This document shows positions 27,460-37,055 of a DNA stretch of 64,000 bases, one piece after another. The notes under the pieces were generated by a model, which was not told the origin of the DNA, ran no database searches, and was given only the letters and a program-made list of their open reading frames with translations. The DNA comes from Hyphomonadaceae bacterium JAD_PAG50586_4. Lineage in GTDB: Bacteria; Pseudomonadota; Alphaproteobacteria; Caulobacterales; Aquidulcibacteraceae. The stretch covers positions 3,491,501 to 3,555,500 of the forward strand of contig CP096134.1 of the NCBI GenBank assembly GCA_023242925.1, read 5' to 3'. How positions within the stretch are numbered: position 1 is the stretch's first letter; each line of letters starts with the position of its first letter. Position numbers and translations under genes: made by a program.

Positions 27460-29390
27460 GTGTCGCTCGACAATCTCAAGATCTCGCGCAAGCTGATCAT
27501 CGCTTTCGCACTGCTTATTCTCACGTCCGTAACCGCCAGCAGCTTCGTGTTCTTTGGCCTGAACGACCTTGAGGCCAAGATCGCCCAAGTCGACGCCGTG
27601 AACGAACGCACGCTCATGGTGCAAGGCGCCTACACGCAATTGGTCGAACAGCAATCGGTCATGCGCGGCTACGCGATGGACAGCGACTCCTCCCGCCTGG
27701 AAGATTCCGCAAATTACGCGCAAGTGTTCGACGAGCGCATCACGTCCTTCCGCGACGCCACCACCAATCCCGAACAACGCGAACGCGCTGAACGCCTCAT
27801 TGGCATGGTCGCCGAATTCCGCGCCACCATCGATCAGGGCGCGGCGTTGGTGCCAGACCCCGCCACGCGCGCTCAAGGCGCTGACATCATCGCCAGCGCA
27901 CGCCTGGGCGACATGCGTACGCTCGTGCAAGAAATCATCTCAACTCAAGAAGAGATGCTCGTCGCAAGCGGCGAACAACACGGCGCCGCTCTGGTTGCTG
28001 CTGATCTCACTTTGATGATCGGTGGTGCGGTGACTGTCTTGCTCGCCTTCGCCATGGGCTGGCTGCTGGCCCGCTCCATCGCCACCCCGGTTTCGCTGAT
28101 GACGCAAACCATGGCCAAGCTCAGCGCCGGCGACAACAGCGTCACCATCCCCGGCGCCGGCCGCAAGGACGAAATCGGCGACATGGCCGCCGCCGTCCAA
28201 GGTTTCAAGGACGCCGCGATCGAGAAGATCCGACTGGAAGGCGAAGCGGCCGCGCAACGCGCCGCCGCGGAAGCCGAACGCGCCCGCAACGAGGAGGCGC
28301 ACAAGAAGTCCGCCGCCGAGCAAGCCATTGTCGTCAGCGGCCTCGCCGACGGCCTGACGCAGCTCTCCAGCGGCAACCTCACCTATCGCATCACGCGCGA
28401 CTTCCCGGGCGAGTACAAAAAACTGCAAGACGACTTTAACGACGCCATCGCCCAGCTCATGGACACGATGAAGGTCATTAGCGCCGCGTCGCAAGGCATC
28501 CGTTCGGGCGCCGGCGAAATGAGCGGCGCGGCCGACGATCTTTCCAAGCGCACCGAGCAACAAGCGGCGTCCTTGGAAGAAACCGCAGCGGCCCTCGATG
28601 AAATCACCGCCACGGTGAAGCGCGCCGCCGACGGCTCGCGCCAAGCACACAGCTCCGCCGCCAACGCCCGCACCGACGCGGAAAAGGGTGGCGAAGTGAT
28701 GCGCGGCGCCATCGCGGCGATGCAAGCGATCGAGCAAAGCTCACAACAGATCGCCCAGATCATCGGCGTCATCGACGAGATCGCCTTCCAGACCAATCTG
28801 CTTGCGTTGAACGCCGGCGTTGAAGCCGCACGTGCGGGCGATGCGGGCCGGGGCTTTGCGGTTGTCGCCTCCGAAGTGCGCGCTCTGGCGCAACGTTCGG
28901 CGGAAGCCGCCAGGGAGATCAAGGGTCTCATCTCGAAGAGCACCGATCAGGTCGAAAGCGGGGCCAAGCTCGTCGGCGAAACCGGCGACTCGCTGCAACG
29001 CATCATCGGCCGCGTCGCCGAGATCAATGAACTCGTTCGCGAGATCGCCTCGTCGGCCGAAGAACAAGCGGTGGGCTTGAGCCAAGTAAACACCGCCGTG
29101 AACCAGATGGACCAAGGCACACAGCAAAACGCCGCCATGGTCGAGGAAAGCACGGCGGCCAGCCACGCGCTGGCGCACGAAGCGCGCGAACTCGCCAATC
29201 TCGTGTCGAAGTTCAACATCGGCGCCGAGCCGTTGGTCGAAACCTACAAGAAGCCCCATGCGTCCAAGCCGGCTGCGAAGCCCGCTGCACGCCCCCCGCC
29301 GCCAGACCGGCCGCACCCGCTTCCGCGCGCGCACCTGCCGTGTCCGGCAACAACGCGCTCGCCCCGTCAGCCGAGTGGGAAGAGTTCTAA
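27460..29390 (+). CDS. Methyl-accepting chemotaxis protein (frameshifted near the C-terminus)
   Basis: Transmembrane chemoreceptor, intended length 643 aa. N-terminal helix at about 10-35, a helical periplasmic sensor to about 185, second membrane helix (LMIGGAVTVLLAFAMGWLL), HAMP, a long coiled coil and the MCP signalling hairpin (EIAFQTNLLALNAGVEAARA). The start is GTG 27460, with GGGGG upstream; the open frame extends to 27292 without coding character. A C6 run at 29292-29297 breaks the frame. Adding one C restores an Ala/Pro linker ending SAEWEEF, an xWxxF-type pentapeptide like those that tether CheR/CheB, with TAA at 29388-29390 overlapping the PAP2 stop by 4 nt. In the uncorrected frame the protein ends in unrelated sequence at 29415. 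Confidence 0.9.
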
Positions 29391-30100
29391 GCGGGCTTCT
29401 CCGCACGGCGCGTAAGCCAAGTGGCGATGCTCCAACAGAGCATCGCCCAGGCCGCGCCCAAACACCAACCGGCCAATACATCCGTCGGCCAGTGCACACC
29501 AAGATAGATGCGGCTCACGCCGATCAGCAGCGTCACCAAGATCGCCGCGCCAAGTATATAGCCGCGCAAGCGCTGCTTTTCCTGCGTGCGCGCCAGCAGG
29601 GCGCCTAGCGTCAGATACGTCACGGCCGACAGCATCGCGTGCCCGCTCGGAAAACTCATGCTCGTGGTTTCAACCACGTGCGCAACGAGATCAGGTCGTG
29701 GGCGATTGAAGCCCAGCTTCAGCCCTTCGCTAAGTGCGCCGCCGCCGGCCGTCGCGACAAGCAGCATCAGCGCCCCGCCCCACTTCCTCTGCACCAGCAG
29801 ATAGCCGCACACGAGCAGCGTCACGAGCGCCAGCACAGCAAAGCCGCCCAGCGACGTAATGTCGGCGACGGATTGCTCGAACCACACCGGCCCGATCGGG
29901 TCAGCAGGATCGCTCGTGCGCAACGCCAGCAGCAAGCTCTCATCGAACGCGCGCGTATCGCCTTCGCCCACATCGTCCGCGATTTCCGCGAACGCGAGCA
30001 ATAACAAGGCGATGCCAAGAATAGCCGCGATCGGTGCAATCTCGCGCTGCGCCAAGCCCAACCAGGTGCGCGGGTTCAAATAGGCCTTTGCTGGTTCCAT
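29387..30100 (-). CDS. PAP2-family membrane phosphatase
   Basis: 237 aa type-2 phosphatidic acid phosphatase with about six membrane helices. All three phosphatase motifs are present: KLGFNRPRPD (about 120-129), PSGHAM (about 144-149) and SRIYLGVHWPTDVLAG (about 188-203). It would dephosphorylate a lipid phosphate such as phosphatidate or undecaprenyl pyrophosphate on the periplasmic face; the choice cannot be made from sequence. Convergent 4-nt stop overlap with the corrected chemoreceptor frame. Confidence 0.9.
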   Translation of the reverse strand: MEPAKAYLNPRTWLGLAQREIAPIAAILGIALLLLAFAEIADDVGEGDTRAFDESLLLALRTSDPADPIGPVWFEQSVADITSLGGFAVLALVTLLVCGYLLVQRKWGGALMLLVATAGGGALSEGLKLGFNRPRPDLVAHVVETTSMSFPSGHAMLSAVTYLTLGALLARTQEKQRLRGYILGAAILVTLLIGVSRIYLGVHWPTDVLAGWCLGAAWAMLCWSIATWLTRRAEKPA

Positions 30101-30234
30101 CGGAGACGCACAGCGCCTCAGTCCGCAAAAGTTCCATTGCGCCGCAAAATATAAAAGCTTTACGGCGCCCTGCCTCGCGCTAGGTTCCGTGCGGCCGCAA
30201 CAACAAGCAGCGGCCCTGGTGGAGGAAACCCCTT

Positions 30235-30480
30235 ATGAGAATTCTACTCGCCATCGCCGCTGCCGCGGCTCTGGGTCTTGCTGCGTGCAGCCAAGCTGAA
30301 ACCGATCAAGCCGGCGCCGACGCCGAACAAGCCGCATCTGACACAGGCGCTGCGCTCGAAGACGCTGGCGCCGCCGTGGGCGACGCCGCGCACGAAGCTG
30401 GCGAAGCGGTTGAAGGCGCCGTCAACGACACCGCGACCGAAGTCGAACACGCGACGGACGATAATCCCGCCACCAACTAA
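30235..30480 (+). CDS. Small entericidin-like lipoprotein
   Basis: 81 aa: signal peptide with lipobox LAAC (Cys18), mature part Ala/Glu/Asp-rich with repeated AGE/AGA units (AAHEAGEAVEGAVND) and predicted helix. GGAGGAAA lies about 8 nt before the ATG. Same size and style as the tandem lipoproteins at 21.7-22.2 kb. A strong bidirectional terminator follows. The function is unknown. Confidence 0.7.
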   Translation: MRILLAIAAAAALGLAACSQAETDQAGADAEQAASDTGAALEDAGAAVGDAAHEAGEAVEGAVNDTATEVEHATDDNPATN

Positions 30481-30500
30481 GTTTCGCTGATGCGAAAAAG

Positions 30501-30537
30501 AACGGGCGGAGCTTTGCGGCTCCGCCCGTTTTGTTTT
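30501..30537 (+). terminator. Strong intrinsic terminator between lipoprotein and clpB
   Basis: A perfect 12-bp stem, AACGGGCGGAGC (30501-30512) with GCTCCGCCCGTT (30519-30530), loop TTTGCG, followed by TTGTTTT. The opposite strand carries AAAAAG before the stem and a shorter T run after it, so it may also serve the convergent clpB transcript. Confidence 0.9.
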
Positions 30538-30568
30538 CTACAGACAGCCAGCGTGCCGCCCGCATCTT

Positions 30569-33163
30569 TTAAGCGGCCGCCTTCTCGCTGGCGCCGTTGA
30601 ACAGGAAATCGTTCCCGTCGAACGTCACAGCGATGCTGTCGCCGTCCTTGATGCGGCCTTCCAGGATCAAGCGCGCCAGCGGGTCTTGGACATCCTTCTG
30701 GATCACGCGCTTCAGCGGTCGCGCGCCCCAAGCGGAATCATAGCCGCGCTTGGCCAATTCGCCCTTCGCACGCGGATCAAGCTCAATCGTCATGTTGCGC
30801 GCCGCCAACAGCTTGTCGAGCCGCTGCAGCTGCACATCCACGATCGCACTCATCTGCGCACGCTCCAGGCGGCGGAAGAGAATGATCTCATCGATCCGGT
30901 TCAGGAATTCCGGGCGGAAGCGCCCACGCACTTCCCCCATCACCAGATCACGTACGTCTTCCACATCGGCGCCGTCCGGCTGCTCGGCCAAGAATTGTGC
31001 GCCGGCGTTCGACGTCATGATCAAGATGACGTTCTTGAAATCGACGGTGCGGCCTTGGCCATCGGTGAGGCGGCCATCATCCAGCACTTGCAATAGGACG
31101 TTGAACACGTCCGGGTGCGCCTTCTCGATCTCATCGAACAGCACGACCTGATACGGACGACGCCGCACAGCTTCCGTGAGCGCGCCACCCTCTTCGTAGC
31201 CGACGTAACCCGGAGGCGCGCCGATTAAACGCGCGACCGAATGCTTCTCCATGTATTCCGACATATCCACGCGCGTCAGCGCGCTTTCGTCGTCAAACAG
31301 GAATTCGGCCAGCGCCTTGGTGAGTTCGGTTTTGCCGACGCCCGTTGGCCCCAAGAACATGAACGAGCCGATCGGCCGGTTCGGGTCCTGCAAGCCCGCG
31401 CGCGCACGCCGCACAGCATCCGCCACAGCGCGCAACGCCGGCTCCTGACCGATCACGCGCTTGCGCAGCTGATCTTCCATCGCCAGCAGCTTGGCCTTCT
31501 CGCCTTCGAGCATTTTCTCGACCGGCACGCCGGTCCAACGCGAGACGACGCCGGCGATGGCTTCAGCGTCGACCACCTCTTTCACCAAGCCGCCGCCCTC
31601 CCCGCCCGCCTTCTCAGCGTCGGCGATTTGCTTTTCGAGCTGCGGAATGCGGCCGTATTTGAGCTCCGACGCGCGCGCGAGATTGCCTTGGCGCACGGAT
31701 TGCTCGTACTCGGTCTGCAGCTTCTCCAGCTCTTCCTTCGATTTGGAGGTCACCTGGAGCTTCTGCTTCTCCGCCGACCAGCGCGCCGTCAGTTCAGCCG
31801 AGCGTGTCTCAAGTTGCGCGATCTCCGTCTCGAGTTTACCAACGCGATCCTTAGAGCCCGCGTCTTTCTCCTTCTTCAGCGCTTCCAGCTCGATCTTCAG
31901 CTGCAACGCGCGGCGATCCAATTCGTCCAATTCTTCCGGCTTGGAATCCACCTGCATGCGCAGCCGCGAGGCGGCTTCGTCCATCAAATCAATGGCCTTA
32001 TCCGGCAGGAAGCGATCGGTGATGTAGCGATGCGAAAGCTGCGCGGCCGCCACGATCGCCGCATCTGAGATGCGTACGCCGTGGTGCTGCTCGTAGCGAT
32101 CCTTCAGACCGCGCAGAATGGAGATTGAATCCTCAACACTCGGCTCGTCGACAAACACTGGCTGGAAGCGCCGCGCCAAAGCCGCGTCCTTCTCCACGTG
32201 CTTGCGATATTCATCGAGCGTGGTCGCGCCAACGCAATGCAGCTCACCGCGCGCCAGGGCCGGCTTCAGCAGGTTCGACGCATCCATCGCGCCATCGGCT
32301 TTGCCCGCACCGACGAGCGTGTGCATTTCGTCGATGAACAGAATGATGCCGCCCTCGGCCGCGGTGACCTCGTTCAGCACCGCCTTCAAGCGCTCTTCGA
32401 ATTCACCACGGAATTTTGCGCCCGCAATCAGCGAACCCATGTCGAGCGCCAGCAGCTTCTTGTGCTTCAGGCTTTCTGGCACGTCGCCATTGATGATGCG
32501 CAGCGCGAGGCCCTCGGCGATCGCGGTCTTGCCCACGCCCGGCTCACCGATCAGCACCGGATTGTTCTTGGTGCGGCGGCTCAAAACCTGGATCGTGCGG
32601 CGAATTTCCTCGTCGCGACCGATCACCGGATCGAGCTTGCCCTTCCGCGCCTCCTCGGTCAGATCGCGCGCGTATTTCTTCAGCGCATCATATTGCTCTT
32701 CCGCCGACGAAGATTGCGCCGTGCGACCTTTGCGCAGCTCCGCGATCGCGGCTTCGAGCTTTTGCGGCGTGAGCCCGGCCTTTTTCAGAATTTCGCTAGC
32801 TTTGCCATCGGCAATTGCCAAGCCAAACAGCAAGCGCTCGGCCGTCACATAGCTATCGCCCGCCTTCGTCGCGGCCTGGTCCGCCGCGTCGAGCGCGCGC
32901 GTAAACGACGTCGCCGCATACATACGGTCGCCGCCGCCCTGCACTTTCGGCAAGGATTGAACGGCCTTGTCGGCCTCATCCGCCGCTTGGCGCGCATTGG
33001 CGCCGGCGCTCGTCAGCAAGCTCGCCGCGAGACCTTCACGGTCATCGAGCAGCGCCTTCAGAAGATGTTGTGTTTCGAGCTGCTGGTTCTGTTCGCGGAT
33101 CGCGATCGTCTGCGCCGCCTGCACGAATCCACGCGCACGCTCGGTGAGCTTTTCCATATCCAT
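30569..33163 (-). CDS. clpB: ATP-dependent chaperone ClpB
   Basis: 864 aa Hsp100 disaggregase, full length. N-terminal Clp_N domain, first AAA+ with Walker [11 protein letters not shown] (about 200), middle-domain coiled coil (about 400-530, Lys/Glu-rich), second AAA+ with [14 protein letters not shown] (about 605) and a D2-small C-terminal domain. It refolds aggregated proteins with DnaK/DnaJ in the cytosol. No ClpP-binding loop (IGF/L) is evident. The start [11 protein letters not shown] is preceded by GGGG about 9 nt upstream. Usually heat-shock (RpoH) controlled; I cannot point to a convincing RpoH site in the 112 bp upstream. Confidence 0.97.
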   Translation of the reverse strand: MDMEKLTERARGFVQAAQTIAIREQNQQLETQHLLKALLDDREGLAASLLTSAGANARQAADEADKAVQSLPKVQGGGDRMYAATSFTRALDAADQAATKAGDSYVTAERLLFGLAIADGKASEILKKAGLTPQKLEAAIAELRKGRTAQSSSAEEQYDALKKYARDLTEEARKGKLDPVIGRDEEIRRTIQVLSRRTKNNPVLIGEPGVGKTAIAEGLALRIINGDVPESLKHKKLLALDMGSLIAGAKFRGEFEERLKAVLNEVTAAEGGIILFIDEMHTLVGAGKADGAMDASNLLKPALARGELHCVGATTLDEYRKHVEKDAALARRFQPVFVDEPSVEDSISILRGLKDRYEQHHGVRISDAAIVAAAQLSHRYITDRFLPDKAIDLMDEAASRLRMQVDSKPEELDELDRRALQLKIELEALKKEKDAGSKDRVGKLETEIAQLETRSAELTARWSAEKQKLQVTSKSKEELEKLQTEYEQSVRQGNLARASELKYGRIPQLEKQIADAEKAGGEGGGLVKEVVDAEAIAGVVSRWTGVPVEKMLEGEKAKLLAMEDQLRKRVIGQEPALRAVADAVRRARAGLQDPNRPIGSFMFLGPTGVGKTELTKALAEFLFDDESALTRVDMSEYMEKHSVARLIGAPPGYVGYEEGGALTEAVRRRPYQVVLFDEIEKAHPDVFNVLLQVLDDGRLTDGQGRTVDFKNVILIMTSNAGAQFLAEQPDGADVEDVRDLVMGEVRGRFRPEFLNRIDEIILFRRLERAQMSAIVDVQLQRLDKLLAARNMTIELDPRAKGELAKRGYDSAWGARPLKRVIQKDVQDPLARLILEGRIKDGDSIAVTFDGNDFLFNGASEKAAA

Positions 33164-33275
33164 GTCCGACCCCTAAGGCGTCCGATGTCGATCGCCCGAA
33201 GCACGACCAACACGCTGTTGTGCCCCAGACGTAGGTGTGGCCCGAATGGCACACAAGGGCCGGCGGGCCCGATTT

Positions 33276-34121
33276 TTAATGCGCCATCAGCAACGGGATG
33301 TTCGTCGTGCGCAGCAATTCGCGCGTAGCGCCGCCGAACACCAGTTCGCGCAGCCGCGAATGCGCGTAGCCGCCCATGACAACGAGATCCGCGTCCAACG
33401 CCTGCGCCTCTTCCAGGATCGCCAGCGACGCAGAGCGGCCCATCGAGATCCACGTTACGTACCTCAGCCGGCAACCCGCGGCGCGGAGGTGCCCGGCAAT
33501 ATTCGCGCCCGGCTGATCGCCGTGGCCGAACATTTTCGGCTTGGCGTCCACCGTGATCACGGTGATCTGCTCGGCTGTCTCCAAAAGCGCCTTCGCTTCG
33601 GAAAGCGCGCGCGTCGCCTCGCGGCTCGCGTCCCACGCCACTACGACGCGCTTGCCGATGCTCTTACCCTTCCAGCCGGGCGGCGCGATCAACGCCGGGC
33701 GACCAGAGTGAAACAAGACGCCCTCGATAATCTCTTCACGCAGCTCAACACCGGAGCCCTCGCTCGGCCGCGTCATCACCGCGACATCAGCGTAGCGCGC
33801 ATGCACGGCAGCGACCCGGCCCAGATCCCGCGACAGCGCCTCAGCGTTGCGCAGCTCGCAGCTCTTTTCCGATTGCTTCAGCCGCGCCTCGACCTTCTTG
33901 CGCTCGGCCTCCGCTTCCTTGCGCGCACGGCCCAACAGCTCCGCCCATACGCCAGCGACCACGGTAGGCTCGTAAGCCAACGGTTCGTCCGGCAAGGGCG
34001 TGAGGAAAGCCGCAGCCAAATGGCAACCGGAGCACTGGGCGGCGAGCGCCTCGGCCAGCGCCAGAGCAGGCTCGTCTGCCTCAGCCTCGGAGACGATGAC
34101 CAGGATATCTTTCCAGCTCAT
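33276..34121 (-). CDS. Universal stress protein with two Usp domains
   Basis: 281 aa tandem UspA protein. The second half carries the ATP-binding-type signature GGYAHSRLRELVFGGATRELL (about 250-270), whereas the first half lacks an obvious G-2x-G-9x-G loop and looks degenerate. Start at ATG 34121 (MSWKDILVIVS) with AAAGG 8 nt upstream. It lies upstream of clpB on the same strand and divergent from the aldehyde dehydrogenase. A role in stress survival is the family expectation. Confidence 0.88.
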   Translation of the reverse strand: MSWKDILVIVSEAEADEPALALAEALAAQCSGCHLAAAFLTPLPDEPLAYEPTVVAGVWAELLGRARKEAEAERKKVEARLKQSEKSCELRNAEALSRDLGRVAAVHARYADVAVMTRPSEGSGVELREEIIEGVLFHSGRPALIAPPGWKGKSIGKRVVVAWDASREATRALSEAKALLETAEQITVITVDAKPKMFGHGDQPGANIAGHLRAAGCRLRYVTWISMGRSASLAILEEAQALDADLVVMGGYAHSRLRELVFGGATRELLRTTNIPLLMAH

Positions 34122-34259
34122 AATGTCGCCTTTCTGAACAGCACTCATACGCCGCGCAGGTCCCGCGCGCCAGAAATTGGCGCCACAGAAATTCTACCTC
34201 TGGCCCTTGCGGCGGGGTTGAGCCTGCGCAATGTCCGGTCAAACAAAGGAACACCTAGA

Positions 34260-35702
34260 ATGAGCCTCACGTTCCGCACGGACGCCTATATCGACGGCAA
34301 ATGGCGCGCCTCCGCGCAGCGCTTTGACGTGCTCAACCCGGCCAACCAAGAGGTGATCGCGCGCGTCCCCGATCTGGGGGCGGCGGAGACCGAGGAAGCC
34401 GTGGCGGCGGCGCACCATGCCTTCCCGGCTTGGGCGGCGAAGTCGGCCAAGGAGCGCGCGGTCGTCATGCGCGCCTGGTTCGACCTGATGATGGGCGACC
34501 TCGATCGCCTCGCGCGCCTCATTTCACTCGAAGGCGGCAAGCCGATCGCCGAAGCCAAGGGCGAAGCCGCTTACGGCGCCTCGTTCGCCGAATGGTTCGG
34601 TGAAGAGGCCAAGCGCGCCTACGGGCGCACCATCCCCTCGACCACGCCGACGCGCCGCTACGTGACGATCCGCCAGCCGATCGGCGTGAGTGCGGCGATC
34701 ACGCCGTGGAATTTCCCAATGGCGATGATCACGCGCAAAGCCGCACCCGCGCTCGCTGCCGGCTGCACCTTCGTCGTGAAGCCGCCGTCGCAGACGCCGC
34801 TGACCGCCTTGGCGCTGGCGGAACTCGCGGAGAAGGCCGGCATCCCCGCGGGTGTGTTTAATGTGGTGACCACGCATGACCACACCGCCGATGTCGGCAA
34901 GGTGTTGTGCGAGAGCCCGCTGGTGCGCAAATTCTCGTTCACCGGCTCCACGGAGATCGGCAAGAAGCTCGGCGCTGCGTGCGTGGCTTCAACCGTAAAG
35001 AAGGTTTCGCTTGAACTCGGCGGCAACGCGCCGCTGCTCGTGTTTGGCGACGCCGACCTCGACCTCGCCGTCAAAGGCGCGATCGCCTCGAAATTCCGCA
35101 ACGCTGGCCAAACCTGCGTCTGCGCCAACCGCATCCTGGTCGAAGATTCAATCTACGACGCGTTCTCCAAGAAGATGACCGAAGCTGTCGCCAAGCTGAA
35201 AGTCGGCCCCGGCGATTCCGACGGCGTCGAAATCGGGCCGTTGATCGATCAAAAGGCGATCGAAAAAGTAGAGCAGATGGTTAGCCAAGCGTTGGCCTCC
35301 GGCGCTGTGGCGCTGACCGGCGGCAAAAAGCATGGCGCCGGCGCGCAATTTTATACACCCACCGTGCTCGCCAACGTCACCCGCGACATGCGCGTGAACC
35401 AGGAAGAAATCTTCGGCCCGGTCGCACCCTTGATCCGCTTCAAGGACGAAGACGACGCCGTCTCCATCGCCAACGACACGCCGTTTGGCTTGGCCGCCTA
35501 TTTTTTCACCAAGGATGTCAATCGCGCCTGGCGCGTGGCCGAGCGCATTGAAGCCGGCATGGTCTCGATCAATGACGGCATCTTCTCCAACGAAGTCATC
35601 CCCTTCGGCGGCGTCAAAGAAAGCGGCCTCGGCCGCGAAGGCGGCGTCGAGGGCTTGGAGGAATATATGGAGACGAAATTCGTGAACTTCGGCGGGTTCT
35701 AA
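34260..35702 (+). CDS. gabD: NAD(P)-dependent succinate-semialdehyde dehydrogenase
   Basis: 480 aa aldehyde dehydrogenase, GabD-like in length and motifs. Catalytic Cys in GQTCVCANR (about 286), general base Glu in SLELGGNAP (about 252), cofactor-binding ITPWNFPMAM (about 147-156) and FTGSTEIGKKL. GabD oxidises succinic semialdehyde to succinate, the last step of GABA and putrescine breakdown, which fits the putrescine genes at 56-64 kb although it is 20 kb away. ATG 34260 is preceded by AAGGA; the open frame extends far upstream without coding character. NAD versus NADP preference is not decided. The next 120 bp hold an inverted repeat. Confidence 0.9.
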   Translation: MSLTFRTDAYIDGKWRASAQRFDVLNPANQEVIARVPDLGAAETEEAVAAAHHAFPAWAAKSAKERAVVMRAWFDLMMGDLDRLARLISLEGGKPIAEAKGEAAYGASFAEWFGEEAKRAYGRTIPSTTPTRRYVTIRQPIGVSAAITPWNFPMAMITRKAAPALAAGCTFVVKPPSQTPLTALALAELAEKAGIPAGVFNVVTTHDHTADVGKVLCESPLVRKFSFTGSTEIGKKLGAACVASTVKKVSLELGGNAPLLVFGDADLDLAVKGAIASKFRNAGQTCVCANRILVEDSIYDAFSKKMTEAVAKLKVGPGDSDGVEIGPLIDQKAIEKVEQMVSQALASGAVALTGGKKHGAGAQFYTPTVLANVTRDMRVNQEEIFGPVAPLIRFKDEDDAVSIANDTPFGLAAYFFTKDVNRAWRVAERIEAGMVSINDGIFSNEVIPFGGVKESGLGREGGVEGLEEYMETKFVNFGGF

Positions 35703-35716
35703 CCAACACCAGCCCC

Positions 35717-35816
35717 GTGATCCCGGAGCCGCAAAGCGGCGCCCGGGACCCAGGGGCTATGCGCGCAATAGCGGCACTGGGTCCTGGGGTCTCGCTCCGC
35801 TCGCCCGGGATAACGG
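35717..35816. repeat. REP/BIME-like intergenic inverted repeat
   Basis: A 100-bp imperfect inverted repeat fills the gap between gabD and the GIY-YIG gene. The left arm contains ATCCCGG, the mini-hairpin GCCGC-AAA-GCGGC (35728-35740), then CCCGGGACCCAG. The right arm contains CTGGGTCCTGGGG and ends CCCGGGATAACGG. The arms are separated by a short centre (about 35755-35775). Extragenic palindromes of this type are common in alphaproteobacterial genomes and can act as processing sites or terminators. No second copy is seen in this window. Confidence 0.7.
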
Positions 35817-35825
35817 AGTTTAGTC

Positions 35826-36131
35826 TTGGCGACGCTCAACGCCGCTGATCAAAAAACGCAACATGGCTTCGTCTACCTCCTCGGCAGCGTCCGCGCCGCC
35901 GACCGGCGCACCTATGTCGGCTGGTGCGTTGATCTCGATCAGCGGCTCTTTGCGCACAATGCAGGCCGCGGCGCACGCTCCACGCGTGGGCGCTTTTGGG
36001 TGCTGCTTTACGCCGAACGCTATGAGACCCGCCGCGAAGCCATGAGCCGCGAGGTGTCGCTGAAACGTGACCGAAAATTTCGCGCAACTCTGGCGCTTTT
36101 GCTGGAGGCGCAAACGGCTCCTCTGGGCTAG
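35826..36131 (+). CDS. GIY-YIG nuclease family protein
   Basis: 101 aa, UPF0213/SLX1-like size. Strands FVYLLGSV and RTYVGWCVDLDQRLFAHNAG give the GIY-YIG core (Tyr in VYLL, YVG, Arg in QRLFAHN), followed by ARSTRGRFWVLLYAERYETRREAMSRE, which contains the expected Arg and the metal-binding Glu. It starts with TTG, with CGGAG 8 nt upstream. The family are small structure-specific or nonspecific nucleases; the cellular role is unknown. It ends 9 nt before the PhzF gene, probably cotranscribed. Confidence 0.88.
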   Translation: MATLNAADQKTQHGFVYLLGSVRAADRRTYVGWCVDLDQRLFAHNAGRGARSTRGRFWVLLYAERYETRREAMSREVSLKRDRKFRATLALLLEAQTAPLG

Positions 36132-36140
36132 AACAGCGCC

Positions 36141-37040
36141 ATGCAACTCCCCTTCACCACCTACGACGTTTTCACCGACACGCCCTTCGCCGGCAATCCG
36201 CTCGCAATCGTCTTCGACGCCGATGCGCTCACCGACGCGCAGATGCAAACCATCGCGCGTGAATTCAATCTCTCCGAGACCATCTTCGTGCGCGCCGCCG
36301 AATACGCCCAGCACGCCGCAAGTGTCCGCATCTTCACGCCGACCAAAGAACTCCCCTTCGCCGGCCATCCGACGATCGGCTGCGCCATCGCACTCGCTGA
36401 ACGCAATCATGCCAAGGACGAACCGCGCGACCTGTTGCTTGTGCTGGAAGAACGCGTCGGCCCCGTGCGTTGCGGTGTGATCCTCGCCCGCGACGGCGCA
36501 AGCTTCGCCGAATTCACCGCGCCGAAACTCTCCACCCAAGCCGGCGCCGATCCCAGCATCGAAACCGCCGCTAAAGCGCTGGGCCTCAGCGCAAGCGATA
36601 TCGGCTTCGACAAGCACGTCCCCTCGCTCTTCTCAGCCGGCGTGCCGTTCGCGATGATCCCGGTCGCGGGCCTTGATGCTTTGGGCCGCGCGCAACTCAT
36701 CGACGCGAAATCCTCGCTTACGCTCGGCGCGACGGAAGTGTTCGTGTACACGCGCGCCCAAGCCGATGCTGCGCATTCCTTCCGCGCGCGCATGTTCGCG
36801 CCCGAGATTGGCATCGTCGAAGATCCCGCTACAGGCGGCGCGGCTGCCGCATTCGCGGGCGCGTTGGCGCGCTTCGAGCCTCTTGGCGAAGGCTGGAGCA
36901 CGCTGCCCATTCTGCAAGGCGTCGAAATGGGCCGGCCCTCGCTGATCGGGCTCGAAGTGAACATCGAAAACGGCGCGCTTGCGGGCGCGCGCATCGCCGG
37001 CAAGGCGGTAAAAATTAGCGAAGGCGTGCTATTCCTCTGA
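36141..37040 (+). CDS. PhzF-family isomerase/epimerase-like protein
   Basis: 299 aa PhzF-fold protein (two DapF-like halves). TYDVFTDTPFAGNPLAIVFD at the start and LPFAGHPTIGCAIAL contain family signatures. The catalytic Glu of PhzF matches the Glu in FNLSETIFV (about residue 47). EDPATGGAAAAFAG is the C-terminal anion loop. There are no phenazine genes nearby; most genomic PhzF proteins have unrelated or unknown substrates. Sits in a same-strand run of GIY-YIG, PhzF, desaturase and Rieske genes. Confidence 0.88.
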   Translation: MQLPFTTYDVFTDTPFAGNPLAIVFDADALTDAQMQTIAREFNLSETIFVRAAEYAQHAASVRIFTPTKELPFAGHPTIGCAIALAERNHAKDEPRDLLLVLEERVGPVRCGVILARDGASFAEFTAPKLSTQAGADPSIETAAKALGLSASDIGFDKHVPSLFSAGVPFAMIPVAGLDALGRAQLIDAKSSLTLGATEVFVYTRAQADAAHSFRARMFAPEIGIVEDPATGGAAAAFAGALARFEPLGEGWSTLPILQGVEMGRPSLIGLEVNIENGALAGARIAGKAVKISEGVLFL

Positions 37041-37055
37041 CGAGGGCGAGCAAAC

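Noticed and set aside
33252..33280. Hairpin GGGCC/GGCCC followed by TTTTT as a terminator
   Set aside because: The T run is on the plus strand, where no gene is being read; on the minus strand, where the Usp gene ends, it lacks a T run after the stem.
32198..33328. Long open frame (376 codons) antisense to clpB, and similar long frames opposite the TonB receptor (1425-2327) and the putative transporter genes
   Set aside because: GC-rich coding DNA opens antisense frames. These have no ribosome sites, no domain, and high Arg/His content, and they lie fully within well-recognised genes.
36141..37040. Phenazine biosynthesis
   Set aside because: Only a PhzF-like gene is present. PhzF homologues are common outside phenazine clusters and no other phz genes are nearby.
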